A stretch of DNA of 64,000 bases. It comes from Clostridia bacterium (GTDB taxonomy: Bacteria; Bacillota; Clostridia; Oscillospirales; Acutalibacteraceae). Below are positions 8,571 to 17,674 of this stretch, one piece after another. The first letter of the stretch is position 1, and the number at the start of each line of letters is the position of its first letter. The DNA lies in the NCBI GenBank assembly GCA_017432165.1, contig JAFRJS010000043.1, forward strand, positions 1-64,000, read 5' to 3'. The notes below the pieces were generated by a model, which was not told the DNA's origin, searched no databases, and worked only from the letters and a program-made list of their open reading frames with translations. The position numbers and the translations under genes are program-made.

Positions 8571-9533
8571 TTATTCCAAAATCATAGTAGACATCGGCTT
8601 ATCGCCATTTATTCTTTTAATAGCTTCGGAAAGTATCGGCGCAACATTAAGAACTGTAAATTTATCAAGCATCTTTTCTTCTGGGATATCGATTGTATTA
8701 AACGCAATTATCTTTTTAATGCAGCTGTTTTTAAGATTTTCAACCGCATTACCCGAAAGAACAGGGTGTGCAACATAAGCGTAAACCTCTTTGGCTCCGC
8801 CTTTCTCAATTGCAGCTTCTGCAGCATGGCAAAGCGTTCCGGCGGTATCCATAATATCATCAACCAAAATAATTTTTTTATCTTTAATATCACCTATAAT
8901 ATTCATAACTTGACTTACGTTTGCTTTTGGGCGCCTTTTGTCAACCAAGGCTATTGGGCAACCAAGCCTTGTAGCAAACTGTCTTGCTCTGGCAATGGAC
9001 CCTAAATCGGGGGCTAAAACAGTAAACTCTTCCGGGTTAAAACCATCAATTTCTTTAATAAAAGAGGCAAAAATCGGCGCTGCTATTATGTGATCTACCG
9101 GAATATCAACAAATCCCTGAATTTGAATTGTGTGAAGTTCAAGCGTAAGGATTCTATCAACTCCCGCCTGAGTAAGCAAATTTGAAACCAGTTTTGCGGA
9201 AATTGGATCTCGTGGATTGGCTTTTCTGTCTTGACGTGCATACCCAAAATAAGGTATTACAGCCGTAATTCTAGCGGCAGACGCACGTTTTACAGCATCA
9301 ACCATAATTAGAAGTTCCATAAGATTATCATTAACCGGCGCACAAGTGGACTGCACTATAAAACAATCTGCACCTCTTACCGATTCGTAAATCGAAACAG
9401 ATATTTCTCCGTCACTAAAACGTCCCACCTTTGACTTACCAAGATCACAGCCAAGCTCCTTGGCAATATCCGCCGCTAATTTTGGATTGGAATTTGCCGA
9501 AAAAATTCTTAAGTCTCTTTTTTGATAATCCAT
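8571..9533 (-). CDS. prs: Ribose-phosphate pyrophosphokinase
   Basis: Makes PRPP from ribose-5-phosphate and ATP for purine, pyrimidine, His and NAD synthesis; 320 residues, class I length. SANSNPKLAADIAKELG at the N-terminus, the YFGYARQDRK ATP loop and the PRPP-binding DDIMDTAGT are visible. Start ATG is preceded by AAAGAGG. It follows glmU by 42 bases, the usual glmU-prs order. Confidence 0.96.
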   Translation of the reverse strand: MDYQKRDLRIFSANSNPKLAADIAKELGCDLGKSKVGRFSDGEISVSIYESVRGADCFIVQSTCAPVNDNLMELLIMVDAVKRASAARITAVIPYFGYARQDRKANPRDPISAKLVSNLLTQAGVDRILTLELHTIQIQGFVDIPVDHIIAAPIFASFIKEIDGFNPEEFTVLAPDLGSIARARQFATRLGCPIALVDKRRPKANVSQVMNIIGDIKDKKIILVDDIMDTAGTLCHAAEAAIEKGGAKEVYAYVAHPVLSGNAVENLKNSCIKKIIAFNTIDIPEEKMLDKFTVLNVAPILSEAIKRINGDKPMSTMILE

Positions 9534-9575
9534 AAACTAACCTCTTTCCTTAATTATTAAACTTCCCAAAAGACT

Positions 9576-10601
9576 TTATTTATTATTTACAAAAGATACA
9601 AAAGGCCCTATTTTTTGATTTTCCGGTATAATGCATTCCTTGCAGTAGCTGTTATTTACAACTGTATTATCGCCTATTTTAGAATCAATAATTTGACTGC
9701 TTGGCCCAATCACACACTCGTTACCTATTATTGTTTTTCCCGTAAGAATTGTCCCCGGCAAAATAGTTGTTCCACATCCCACTTGAACCCATCTGCCAAC
9801 TATTATGCCATCTGTGCATGGAATTTTTACACCGTTTTCCATAAGACCGTTTAAAACTTTTTCTCTGGCTATTTCGTTTAATTCTTGCAACTGGCACACA
9901 TCATTTGCGCCAAGAGCAACGTCAGAAGATGATGTTTCAAATGCGTCTACTCGATAATTGTTTTTTATTAAAAGTTCTATAACCGAAGTTAGGTAGAATT
10001 CGTTTTGCGATGTGTTATCACTTACTTTATCAATAAATTTCAAAAGGTCTTTTACTTTAAACCAGTATGCGCCCGAATTTATTTCTTTTATTGACCTTTG
10101 AACGAAACTTGCATCTTTTTCTTCTACTATTGCTTGAACGTCGTAATCTTTACTATCCCTGATAATCCTTCCGTATCCGCACGGATTTTCAAGCCTGGAA
10201 GATATTATTGTGGCTGAATTGTTAGAGTTTTTATGTGTTTTATAGGCTTTAATAATTGTGGATTTATCTATAAACGGCGCGTCGCCCCCAAGAATAAGAA
10301 CATCGCCGTTTTGGTGCCTATTTAAAAACTCCGATGCCGTCATTACAGCGTGAGCCGTTCCTTTTCTTTCTGCTTGAATTACGCTTTCAAGATTATACTT
10401 TAAACTTTCAAGGTACTCCTGCACAAGCTCGTGTTTATAGCCCGTAACAACGCAAACATTTTTTATATCGCACTTAATAACTGCATTTATTACCCAGCCG
10501 ACCATCGGTTCAAAAAGAACAGACGAAAGCACTTTGGGAATATTGGATTTCATTCTTTTTCCTTCGCCTGCGGCCAATATTACACAGCAAACATTTTCCA
10601 A
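9576..10601 (-). CDS. glmU: N-acetylglucosamine-1-phosphate uridyltransferase, truncated GlmU lacking the acetyltransferase region
   Basis: Nucleotidyltransferase making UDP-GlcNAc from GlcNAc-1-P and UTP. The N-terminal domain is intact: VILAAGEGKRMKSNIPKVL, AERKGTAHAV and LGGDAPFI. A left-handed beta-helix starts around residue 245 but stops after IGPFVSFVNNK, giving about 341 residues against ~456 for full GlmU; the helix turns with the acetyltransferase His, Lys and Asn are absent. The sequence after the stop leads straight into prs, so this is a short form rather than a recent frameshift. The start is taken as TTG 10601, 8 bases after GGGAG; a GTG at 10616 lacks a ribosome site. A candidate for the missing half is at 45109-45780. 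Confidence 0.88.
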   Translation of the reverse strand: MENVCCVILAAGEGKRMKSNIPKVLSSVLFEPMVGWVINAVIKCDIKNVCVVTGYKHELVQEYLESLKYNLESVIQAERKGTAHAVMTASEFLNRHQNGDVLILGGDAPFIDKSTIIKAYKTHKNSNNSATIISSRLENPCGYGRIIRDSKDYDVQAIVEEKDASFVQRSIKEINSGAYWFKVKDLLKFIDKVSDNTSQNEFYLTSVIELLIKNNYRVDAFETSSSDVALGANDVCQLQELNEIAREKVLNGLMENGVKIPCTDGIIVGRWVQVGCGTTILPGTILTGKTIIGNECVIGPSSQIIDSKIGDNTVVNNSYCKECIIPENQKIGPFVSFVNNK

Positions 10602-10641
10602 CGAATTCACTCCCACGCATATAATTAAAAATATAAGTTAT

Positions 10642-10670
10642 ATTTTACCACTTTAATCCAAAAATTTCAA
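10642..10670 (-). promoter_or_regulatory. Promoter of glmU-prs
   Basis: Minus strand: -35 TTGAAA (10670-10665), 17-base spacer ending in TGG, -10 TAAAAT (10647-10642), about 40 bases ahead of the glmU start. The TGN element just before the -10 should strengthen it. Confidence 0.65.
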
Positions 10671-10684
10671 CAAAAAGAAGTTCT

Positions 10685-11611
10685 TTATTTATTATTTATT
10701 GCACTTTCCACTGCTTTTACTATATCCGCAGCCGTCATGTTGTATGCTTCTTTTAAAAACGGCATTTTACCGACTTGGCCAAAAACGTCTTTTACTCCAA
10801 CGGATCTAATCGGCACGGGGTAATTTTCTGACAAAGTTTCGGCAACTGCGCTGCGAAGTCCACCAATTATATTATGATTTTCCGCCACAACTACTGCACC
10901 CGTTTTTTTCGCGGAATTTATAACGCTTTCTTCGTCAAGAGGTTTAATTGTATGAATATTTATAATTTCTGCATTTATTCCCATTTCTTCAAGAATTTTA
11001 TTTGCTTCCAAAACTTCTGAAACCATAATTCCAGTGCAAAAAATACTTACATCGGTTCCGGCTTTAATTGTTTTAGCGTTAAATAGATTAAATGTTTCGC
11101 CCTCATCAAAAATATCAGGGGTTGTTTTTCTGAACATTCTTATATACACAGGGCCTTTGTAATCAATAATCTGCGGCAAAATATTTTTTAGTTGGTTATT
11201 ATCGACAGGCTCAAAAATTACAATATTCGGAATACTGCGCAAAACACCTATATCTTCAAAACTCATGTGCGTTCCACCGTTATACTCTGCGCTTATGCCC
11301 GGGTCAGTACCGACTATTTTAACATTTTGCTTGGCGTAACAAATAGAAATTGCTATTTGGTCGCATATTCTTCGTGTTGCAAACGGCGCAAAAGTGCAGA
11401 TAAACGGAATAAATCCATAACTGCTCATTCCGGCTGCAATACAGGCCATGTTTTGCTCGGCAACGCCAACGTTTATCGCTCTTTCAGGATATTTTTGGGG
11501 TAAATTACCAAATCCGTTCGGCTTTGCCAAATCTGCATTTATTATGACTATATTTTCGTTTTTTTTCATTAATTTATCAAGCTCAGACGCAAAAAGTTCT
11601 CTCATTTCCAT
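10685..11611 (-). CDS. Transketolase, C-terminal subunit
   Basis: 308 residues: the pyrimidine-binding and C-terminal domains of a split transketolase. The block VGVAEQNMACIAAGM carries the conserved Glu that activates thiamine diphosphate. It overlaps the N-terminal subunit gene by 1 base (TAATG), so the two are translationally coupled and presumably form one enzyme of the non-oxidative pentose-phosphate route. Such two-gene transketolases are common in Clostridia. A DXS-like activity is less likely given the short partner. Confidence 0.92.
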   Translation of the reverse strand: MEMRELFASELDKLMKKNENIVIINADLAKPNGFGNLPQKYPERAINVGVAEQNMACIAAGMSSYGFIPFICTFAPFATRRICDQIAISICYAKQNVKIVGTDPGISAEYNGGTHMSFEDIGVLRSIPNIVIFEPVDNNQLKNILPQIIDYKGPVYIRMFRKTTPDIFDEGETFNLFNAKTIKAGTDVSIFCTGIMVSEVLEANKILEEMGINAEIINIHTIKPLDEESVINSAKKTGAVVVAENHNIIGGLRSAVAETLSENYPVPIRSVGVKDVFGQVGKMPFLKEAYNMTAADIVKAVESAINNK

Positions 11612-12426
11612 TATTGGTCGCCCCCCAATTCCTCTATTCCTTCTTTAAACATCTCTTCGCTTACCGTCATGCTGTGGTTTGATGCTCCGGCTTTTTCAGC
11701 AAAGCTTACTCCGCAGCCTTTTACTGTATTTAAAATAATCATTGTTGGCTTAGATTTAAAAACTTTTGCTTTTTTTACTGCTTCGTCAATTTCTGTGCAG
11801 CTGTTACCGTTCTCAACAACTATAACATTCCAGCCAAAAACTTCCCATTTTTTATCCAGCGGGTCAATCGAGCAAATGTCCTGAGTTTTTCCGTCCAGCT
11901 GAAGTTTATTGTAATCAGTAAATGCGATTAAATTATTCAAATCATGGTGCGAAGCAAACATTGCAGATTCCCAAATTTGGCCTTCTTGAGTTTCGCCATC
12001 GCCTATTATGGTGTAAATCGTGGCGCTATCTTTTTTTATTTTTGATGCCTTGGCAATCCCCACAGCACAGGAGAAACCCTGGCCAAGTGAACCTGTTGTC
12101 ATATCTACTCCCGGAGTCCTGTTCATATCGCAATGACTCGGCAAATTTGTTCCGGGTTTATTAAGCGTAAGAAGCCAATTTTTGGGGAAATAGCCCAAAT
12201 CCGCCAAAACAGCGTAAACCGCCGGGCCGCTATGCCCTTTGGAAACAACCAGTCTGTCTCTTCCTACCATTTGCGGACTGTTTGGGTCAATATTCATATG
12301 CTTATAATAAAGCACCACCAAAGTTTCCACTATGGAAAGCGAACCGCCAATATGCCCCACTCCCAGGGTGCCTATTTCTTTTAATATATTTTTTCTTATT
12401 TCTATGCATTTTTTCTCTAAATCCAA
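11611..12426 (-). CDS. Transketolase, N-terminal subunit
   Basis: 271 residues, the thiamine-diphosphate-binding domain. Seen: GHIGGSLSIVETLVVLYY, the catalytic-loop SKGHSGPAVYA and the diphosphate motif GDGETQEGQIWESAMFA. Start TTG 12426 is preceded by GGAGGG at good spacing. First gene of the transketolase pair; the cytidine deaminase gene is just upstream on the same strand and may be cotranscribed. Confidence 0.92.
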   Translation of the reverse strand: MDLEKKCIEIRKNILKEIGTLGVGHIGGSLSIVETLVVLYYKHMNIDPNSPQMVGRDRLVVSKGHSGPAVYAVLADLGYFPKNWLLTLNKPGTNLPSHCDMNRTPGVDMTTGSLGQGFSCAVGIAKASKIKKDSATIYTIIGDGETQEGQIWESAMFASHHDLNNLIAFTDYNKLQLDGKTQDICSIDPLDKKWEVFGWNVIVVENGNSCTEIDEAVKKAKVFKSKPTMIILNTVKGCGVSFAEKAGASNHSMTVSEEMFKEGIEELGGDQ

Positions 12427-12458
12427 TATAATCCCTCCGACTTAAATAATAACTCACT

Positions 12459-12881
12459 TTAATTTAAATTATCCGGCCCAAAGCTTTGCGGAAGCAAATC
12501 TTCCAGAGTAAAAACTTTAAAATCTTCTGCACTTTTTGCAAGAATAACTTTAAATTCTTTTGGGTCGCAAAATTCCCTAAGCGCTTGCCTGCACATCCCA
12601 CAAGGAGGCGCAAATGAAGACAAAACATCTTCTTCAGCTTCGTTTCCCCCGACAATGGCAATAGCTTTAAAATAGTTATGCCCTTCATAAACAGCTCTAA
12701 AAAGTGCCGTGCGCTCCGCACAGTTGCAAACCGAATACGCTGCACACTCAATATTAAACCCTCCGTAAATTTTTCCGGCAGAAGTCATAAGCGCTGCGCC
12801 GACTTTATAACCGGAATACGGCGCATATGCATTTTTTCTTGACTCAAGCGCCTTTGATATTAATATTTTTACATCTTCCAA
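12459..12881 (-). CDS. cdd: Cytidine deaminase
   Basis: Zinc enzyme deaminating cytidine/deoxycytidine to uridine in pyrimidine salvage; 140 residues from TTG 12881, 7 bases after GGAGGG. The frame is open further upstream to 12944 but that extension has no ribosome site and matches nothing in the family. Zinc ligands are CAE (in VCNCAERTALF) and PPCGMCRQ; the substrate motif is NIECAAYS. In many Firmicutes cdd sits between dgkA and era; here it has moved next to transketolase. Confidence 0.93.
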   Translation of the reverse strand: MEDVKILISKALESRKNAYAPYSGYKVGAALMTSAGKIYGGFNIECAAYSVCNCAERTALFRAVYEGHNYFKAIAIVGGNEAEEDVLSSFAPPCGMCRQALREFCDPKEFKVILAKSAEDFKVFTLEDLLPQSFGPDNLN

Positions 12882-13079
12882 TATGTGTCCCTCCAAAAAC
12901 AGGCTACGATAATACAGTATAATATTAATTTCAAAAAAATTCAAAATTTTATCATCAAAAAAATAATTTTAACAATAAATTTTAATTTTCTTTTTCAGTT
13001 ATATAATATTTTACTATATGATTTTTTTGTTATAAATAGTATAATTAATTAGCATAATTATTTTTAGGAGGTAAAAAAG

Positions 13080-13418
13080 TTGAATACCAAATTTAAAAAA
13101 ATCATTTCTTTATCTGTGGCATGTTTAATAGGATTGTTTTCAATGTCTTGTGTAAAAACCCACGCAGGAGCACTTGGCGACATAAAAAACATGATCAGTT
13201 CTTTCAAAGGATCCGACAATCAATCCGAAGAAAGTTTTAATTTTATTAAATCAAATGAATCGTCGGGGGATTTTCTTTACGACGGATCACTCTTTCTTTA
13301 CGGCGGGATTGCTTTTATATCAATATCAATAATAGGTATAATTATAACTTTAAAACCAAAAAGAAAGAAGAAAAAATCCACCCATAAAGTACATAAAAAA
13401 TCAAAAAAAGAAATTTAA
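13080..13418 (+). CDS. Small secreted or membrane protein of unknown function
   Basis: 112 residues from TTG 13080 with a strong AGGAGGT 8 bases upstream. An N-terminal signal-like segment (SVACLIGLFSMSC, about residues 12-24) is followed by a polar stretch, a second hydrophobic helix (about 77-93) and a very basic tail of some 20 residues rich in K. A -10-like TATAAT lies at 13040. I do not recognise a family; it is divergent from cdd and just ahead of the M16 pair. Confidence 0.6.
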   Translation: MNTKFKKIISLSVACLIGLFSMSCVKTHAGALGDIKNMISSFKGSDNQSEESFNFIKSNESSGDFLYDGSLFLYGGIAFISISIIGIIITLKPKRKKKKSTHKVHKKSKKEI

Positions 13419-13442
13419 CATAACGTTACGGAGGAGTCATTC

Positions 13443-14720
13443 ATGCCCAATATAACCCGTACAGAAATATGCGAGGGTGTTAATTTTAGCCATATCCCGG
13501 AAAATAAATTCAAAAATGAACTGATTTCGTTTTCCATGTTTACACCACTGGATAAAAAACACGTTTCACAAAATGCAGTTATTCCGAGTCTGCTTACGCA
13601 CAGCGGCAAAAAGTATCCATCTATAAAACTTTTAAACCAAAAGCTGGAGGAACTCTACGGCGCAAGCATTTCGCCAAGCGTAAGCAAAGTGGGCGATTTT
13701 CAAGCTCTTACAATCACCGCGTTTTGCGCCGATGATCGTTTTTTGCCGTACAAAAGCGCAAACATAAACAACCTTTCGAATTTGCTTTGCGAGTTAATAT
13801 TCAGTCCGAACCTTAACAAAGAAGGCTTATTTTTTGATGAAGATATCGAGCGAGAGAAAACACAAATTATCGAAGAAATAAAATCAGAAAAAAATGATAA
13901 AAAAGTTTATGCACGGGGTAAATGCGTAGAAATCATGTGCAAAAATGAAAAATACGGCATTAATTCTTTGGGAACGATTGAAAGCGCGAAAAATCTTAGC
14001 TCTAAAACTATTTTTGATGCGTGGAAAAATCTGCTGGAAAATGCACATGTAGAAATTATGATGATAGGGAATGGAGAAAACAATCTTATCATTAATGAAT
14101 TTAAAAAAAGATTTCAAAATATAAAAAGGGGCAAAAATCCCCCCTTTAAAACAGAAATTATCAAAAAAGTAAATGAAATAACCCAAAAACAAGAAAGCAT
14201 GGATGTTACGCAGTGTAAATTGGTTATGGGATTTAGAACAGAAATAGCAAAACCGGACGAAAAAGTTTCGGCCGTAAAAGTAATGAATGCTCTTTTAGGC
14301 GGAACACCTCAATCGAAACTTTTTTTAAACGTAAGGGAAAAACTCAGCCTATGCTATTACTGCAGCTCAAAATACAACGCAAATAAAGGAATTATCCTAA
14401 TTGAAAGCGCAGTGGAACTGCAAAACATAGAAAGAGCAAAAAAAGAAATACTTGAGCAAATAAAAGATATTCAGCTTGGAAATTTTTCCGACACGCAGCT
14501 TGAAGAAACGAAGCTTTACTTAAAACAAAAAACAAAAAAAATACAAGACGACATAGAACTGATGGGTACTTGGTATTTGTTGCAAACATTTGACGAAACG
14601 AAAAAAGCCCCAAGCGAGGCTATAAAAGAAATAGAAAACGTTTCCAGGGAAGACGTAATAAATGCCGCATTAAAAATTTCGCTTGATACTATCTACATTT
14701 TATCGAGCAGTAAGGAGTAG
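13443..14720 (+). CDS. M16-family peptidase homologue without the zinc motif
   Basis: 425 residues with the two-lobed insulinase/M16 fold pattern (N-lobe ending with EREKTQIIEEIKSEKNDKK, C-lobe with ALLGGTPQSKLFLNVREKLS). The HxxEH motif is absent: the equivalent helix reads VIPSLLTHSGKKYPS. M16 enzymes often work as an inactive plus an active subunit (as with mitochondrial processing peptidase and the YmfF/YmfH-type pairs), and an active partner follows 3 bases later. Start ATG is preceded by GGAGGAG. Confidence 0.85.
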   Translation: MPNITRTEICEGVNFSHIPENKFKNELISFSMFTPLDKKHVSQNAVIPSLLTHSGKKYPSIKLLNQKLEELYGASISPSVSKVGDFQALTITAFCADDRFLPYKSANINNLSNLLCELIFSPNLNKEGLFFDEDIEREKTQIIEEIKSEKNDKKVYARGKCVEIMCKNEKYGINSLGTIESAKNLSSKTIFDAWKNLLENAHVEIMMIGNGENNLIINEFKKRFQNIKRGKNPPFKTEIIKKVNEITQKQESMDVTQCKLVMGFRTEIAKPDEKVSAVKVMNALLGGTPQSKLFLNVREKLSLCYYCSSKYNANKGIILIESAVELQNIERAKKEILEQIKDIQLGNFSDTQLEETKLYLKQKTKKIQDDIELMGTWYLLQTFDETKKAPSEAIKEIENVSREDVINAALKISLDTIYILSSSKE

Positions 14721-14723
14721 TTT

Positions 14724-16010
14724 ATGAACCCTAAAAAAATAACAAGTGAAATTCTAAAAGAAAATTACTTTTATATGAAACACCCTTCAGGGCTTGATAT
14801 TTACGTCTACCCAAAAAAAGATTACAATTCAAAATATGCAATAATCGGCAGCAATTTTGGATCCATAAACAACAAGTTTAAACTAAAAAGCGAACTTTCT
14901 TACACAAACATTCCCGACGGAACTGCACATTATTTGGAACATAAGCTATTTGAAAGCAAAAAAGGAGATGCTTTTGAACTTTTTTCCAAAACAGGAGCAA
15001 GTGCAAACGCTTATACTTCTTTTGAAAAAACTGCTTACTTATTCTCTTGCGCAGATAATTTCGATAAATCTTTAGAAATTCTGCTGGAGTTTGTTCAGTC
15101 ACCTTATTTTACCGAACAAGGCGTTTTAAAAGAAAGAGGAATAATCTCTCAGGAAATAAAAATGTATAGCGACAGCCCAGACTGGAAAGTATTAATAAAC
15201 TTGTTAGGGGCTCTTTACAAAAATCACCCCGTAAAAATTGACATTGCAGGTTCAGTAGGAAGTATTTCTAAAATAACCCCCGATACGCTTTACGAATGCT
15301 ACAATGCATTTTACAACCTAAGCAACATGTGTTTGTGCGTTGTCGGCGATGTAGACTACATGAAAGTGTTTGAAATTGTGGACAAAAACCTTAAGTTTTC
15401 TCCCGCAGTAGAAGTGGAACGCTTTTTCCCCGACGAACCTTATGAAATTTCAAAAAAAGAAGTTACCGAGCGTTTTGATATGGAAACATCTATGTTTAAC
15501 ATTGGATTTAAAGAAAACATTTCCAAGGGCGAAAGGGTTTCCATAAAAGATTTAGTATATCATGACCTTATAATAAGCGCCATATCATCCAAATCTTCCG
15601 ATATGTACGATGAACTTATAAAATCGCAATCAATAAATGAGGTTTCATTTTCAAATGAATATCTGGAAGGGCCGGGATATGCATCGGTTATTTTTTCCGG
15701 AGAATCGCAAAATCCAAAAAAAGCCTGCGAAATAATTAAAAAGCACATTGAAAAAGCTCATAAAAACGGAATTGACAAAAAAACATTTGAAAGAGCCAAA
15801 AAATATGCCTACGGTCAAAGTTTGGCGGTGTTTAACGGTGTATCTTCAATAGCAAATTTACAGCTGGATTTTGCTTTGGCGGGAAAAGAAATATTTGAAT
15901 ATCTTGAAACTTTAAAAAATGCCGATTTTGGCGAAATAAATGCGCATTTGGATAAAAAATTAAATATTGATAACTCAGCAGTATCAATCGTAAAACCAAA
16001 AAATGAGTAA
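14724..16010 (+). CDS. M16-family zinc peptidase (catalytic subunit)
   Basis: 428 residues. HYLEH (residues 69-73, HxxEH) is intact, with the distal Glu in ERGIISQEIKMY, so it should be active. YmfH-like proteins of this type act in the cytoplasm on small peptides; the real substrate here is not known. Its 3' end overlaps lgt by 8 bases, making a three-gene unit M16(inactive)-M16(active)-lgt. Confidence 0.9.
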   Translation: MNPKKITSEILKENYFYMKHPSGLDIYVYPKKDYNSKYAIIGSNFGSINNKFKLKSELSYTNIPDGTAHYLEHKLFESKKGDAFELFSKTGASANAYTSFEKTAYLFSCADNFDKSLEILLEFVQSPYFTEQGVLKERGIISQEIKMYSDSPDWKVLINLLGALYKNHPVKIDIAGSVGSISKITPDTLYECYNAFYNLSNMCLCVVGDVDYMKVFEIVDKNLKFSPAVEVERFFPDEPYEISKKEVTERFDMETSMFNIGFKENISKGERVSIKDLVYHDLIISAISSKSSDMYDELIKSQSINEVSFSNEYLEGPGYASVIFSGESQNPKKACEIIKKHIEKAHKNGIDKKTFERAKKYAYGQSLAVFNGVSSIANLQLDFALAGKEIFEYLETLKNADFGEINAHLDKKLNIDNSAVSIVKPKNE

Positions 16011-16806
16011 GGCTATTATTTACCATATTTCTTTTCCAAAATTAAACATAGATTTTTCAATAAACCCCATTTTGGCGAAAATCGGAAGCATAAATGTGCA
16101 TTGGTACGGAGTAATAATTGCCACCGGATTTGCTTTAGCGTATATTTATATGGTTTCACAAAGAAAAAAATACAACTTAAAAACCGAAGAAATTTCTGAT
16201 TTTACATTTATTTCTTCTGCCCTGGCAATAATTTTTGCAAGGATTTATTATGTCGTATTTTACCCGGGAGATTTTTACATCAAGAATCCCATTGAAATAG
16301 TGAAAATTTCAAACGGCGGGATTGCCATATATGGAGCCGTAATAGGTGGGTTTTTGGGGATTTTAATATTTTGCAAAATCAAAAAAATGGCATTTCTTCC
16401 TATTTTAGATATTACATGCATAGGCCTTGCAATCGGTCAATCAATCGGCAGATGGGGAAATTTTGTAAATCAAGAAGCTTTTGGCACTGTTACAAATTTG
16501 CCCTGGGGAATGGCAAGCGAGAACACAAATTTTCAGGCAGTTCACCCTTGCTTTTTGTATGAATCCGTCGGCTGTTTTATTTGCTTTTTAGTTTTGCATT
16601 TTTTGTCAAACAAAAAAACAAAAAGCGGAACCGTGTTTTTTACTTATCTTTTAATTTACGGCATACTGCGAATAGTAATCGAAAGCTTTAGAACAGACAG
16701 CTTAATGATACCAAACACAGCAATTAAAGTGTCTTCCCTTTTTAGCGCAGCGATAATAATTATATCAATAGCCTTCTTATTTATAAAAAAACAAAAAACC
16801 ACTTAA
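16003..16806 (+). CDS. lgt: Prolipoprotein diacylglyceryl transferase
   Basis: Integral membrane enzyme that adds diacylglycerol to the lipobox Cys of prolipoproteins; 267 residues with about seven membrane helices. The family signature GQSIGRWGNFVNQEAFG is at about residues 145-161 and the HWYGVIIATGF opening is at 33-43. Lipoproteins that it could modify in this window are those at 28042-29559 and 49175-49708. Confidence 0.95.
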   Translation: MSKAIIYHISFPKLNIDFSINPILAKIGSINVHWYGVIIATGFALAYIYMVSQRKKYNLKTEEISDFTFISSALAIIFARIYYVVFYPGDFYIKNPIEIVKISNGGIAIYGAVIGGFLGILIFCKIKKMAFLPILDITCIGLAIGQSIGRWGNFVNQEAFGTVTNLPWGMASENTNFQAVHPCFLYESVGCFICFLVLHFLSNKKTKSGTVFFTYLLIYGILRIVIESFRTDSLMIPNTAIKVSSLFSAAIIIISIAFLFIKKQKTT

Positions 16807-16828
16807 TTTAATAAGTGGTTTTCATTTT
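16784..16828. terminator. Bidirectional terminator between lgt and the DUF975 gene
   Basis: Stem AACCACTTA (16797-16805) / TAAGTGGTT (16812-16820) with a T-run after it on both strands; it overlaps the lgt stop codon. Confidence 0.8.
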
Positions 16829-16843
16829 GCAAATTTATTTTTC

Positions 16844-17524
16844 TTATTCAGCCTTTGCTTCTTTTAATTTTAAGTAGAAATTTGTTCTGGTTGCATTAAC
16901 ATAAGGCGCAATGTAAATAGAAGCAAAACCGCAGGTAATCAGAATTAACAAATACCAAAAAATAAATGACAAATCAAGAATAAAAAATTCAAATTTATGA
17001 CCTTTCATCATTTCTTTACTCTTTGTAATAGCTTCTAAAGCACCTATGTTTGGATTTTCCGCCATAATGTAAGGTGACATGCTGTAAGAATAAGCTTTAA
17101 TTATTCCCGGAATAAAGAAAAGAAGTGACCAAAGAAAAGTAAACACTGACATAAGTAAATCAAGTAAAATAGAATTTCCCCATCAATTTTTATAGCCATA
17201 ACCAAGCATTGAAAATCCCGGTTTTTGATCTTTTGCAGCCTCAAGATAAGCATAATTATGAGAAATTCTAAGTGGACTCATAATAACTAAACTTATGATA
17301 ATGAATACTGCCATATACCATACTAAAGGCATAAACATTCCCGGAGACAAAGTTGCAGATTTAGACCCTACATTTAAATTAGACATCATACTACTTTGTA
17401 CAAAACTACTACAGAAACCTCCCAAAAAGTGGTCTGCGCCTGCAATCAAACCAATTACAAACAAAATTAAAACATTGCCTTTGATTTGCTTTTTCGCCAA
17501 ACTTTTCAATTCCGCTCTAGACAT
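16844..17524 (-). pseudogene. DUF975-family membrane protein interrupted by one in-frame UGA
   Basis: Two open pieces in the same frame, 17524-17183 (113 residues) and 17152-16844, are separated by a single TGA at 17185-17183 followed by ten open codons starting TGG. Joined, they give about 226 residues with the DUF975 pattern: basic N-terminus, four or more membrane helices, and the conserved IPGIIKAYSYSM...ENP motif in the second half. DUF975 proteins are poorly characterised clostridial membrane proteins. It has a near-consensus promoter (17591-17619) and a good AGGAGAGG site, so decay, if real, is recent; a sequencing error or readthrough are alternatives. Confidence 0.8.
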
Positions 17525-17590
17525 AAATATCCTCTCCTTTAAGTAAAAAATTTTAGTATCCTGGCTATATTATGACTACCAAGCAAGGCC

Positions 17591-17619
17591 ATTGTAGCAT
17601 GTGTTTATAAATTTGTCAA
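17591..17619 (-). promoter_or_regulatory. Near-consensus SigA promoter of the DUF975 gene
   Basis: Minus strand: TTGACA (17619-17614), 17 bases, TACAAT (17596-17591). Leader of about 60 bases before the start codon. Confidence 0.8.
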
Positions 17620-17674
17620 TATTTATTTTATTTTTTGTGCTATATATCAATTTTTCACTTAAAGCTTAAAATAA

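Noticed and set aside
17183-17185. Genome-wide reassignment of UGA to a sense codon
   Set aside because: All other genes of normal length in the window are free of internal UGA, tryptophan is encoded by TGG throughout, and murI ends at TGA. One UGA in one gene is better explained by mutation or error.
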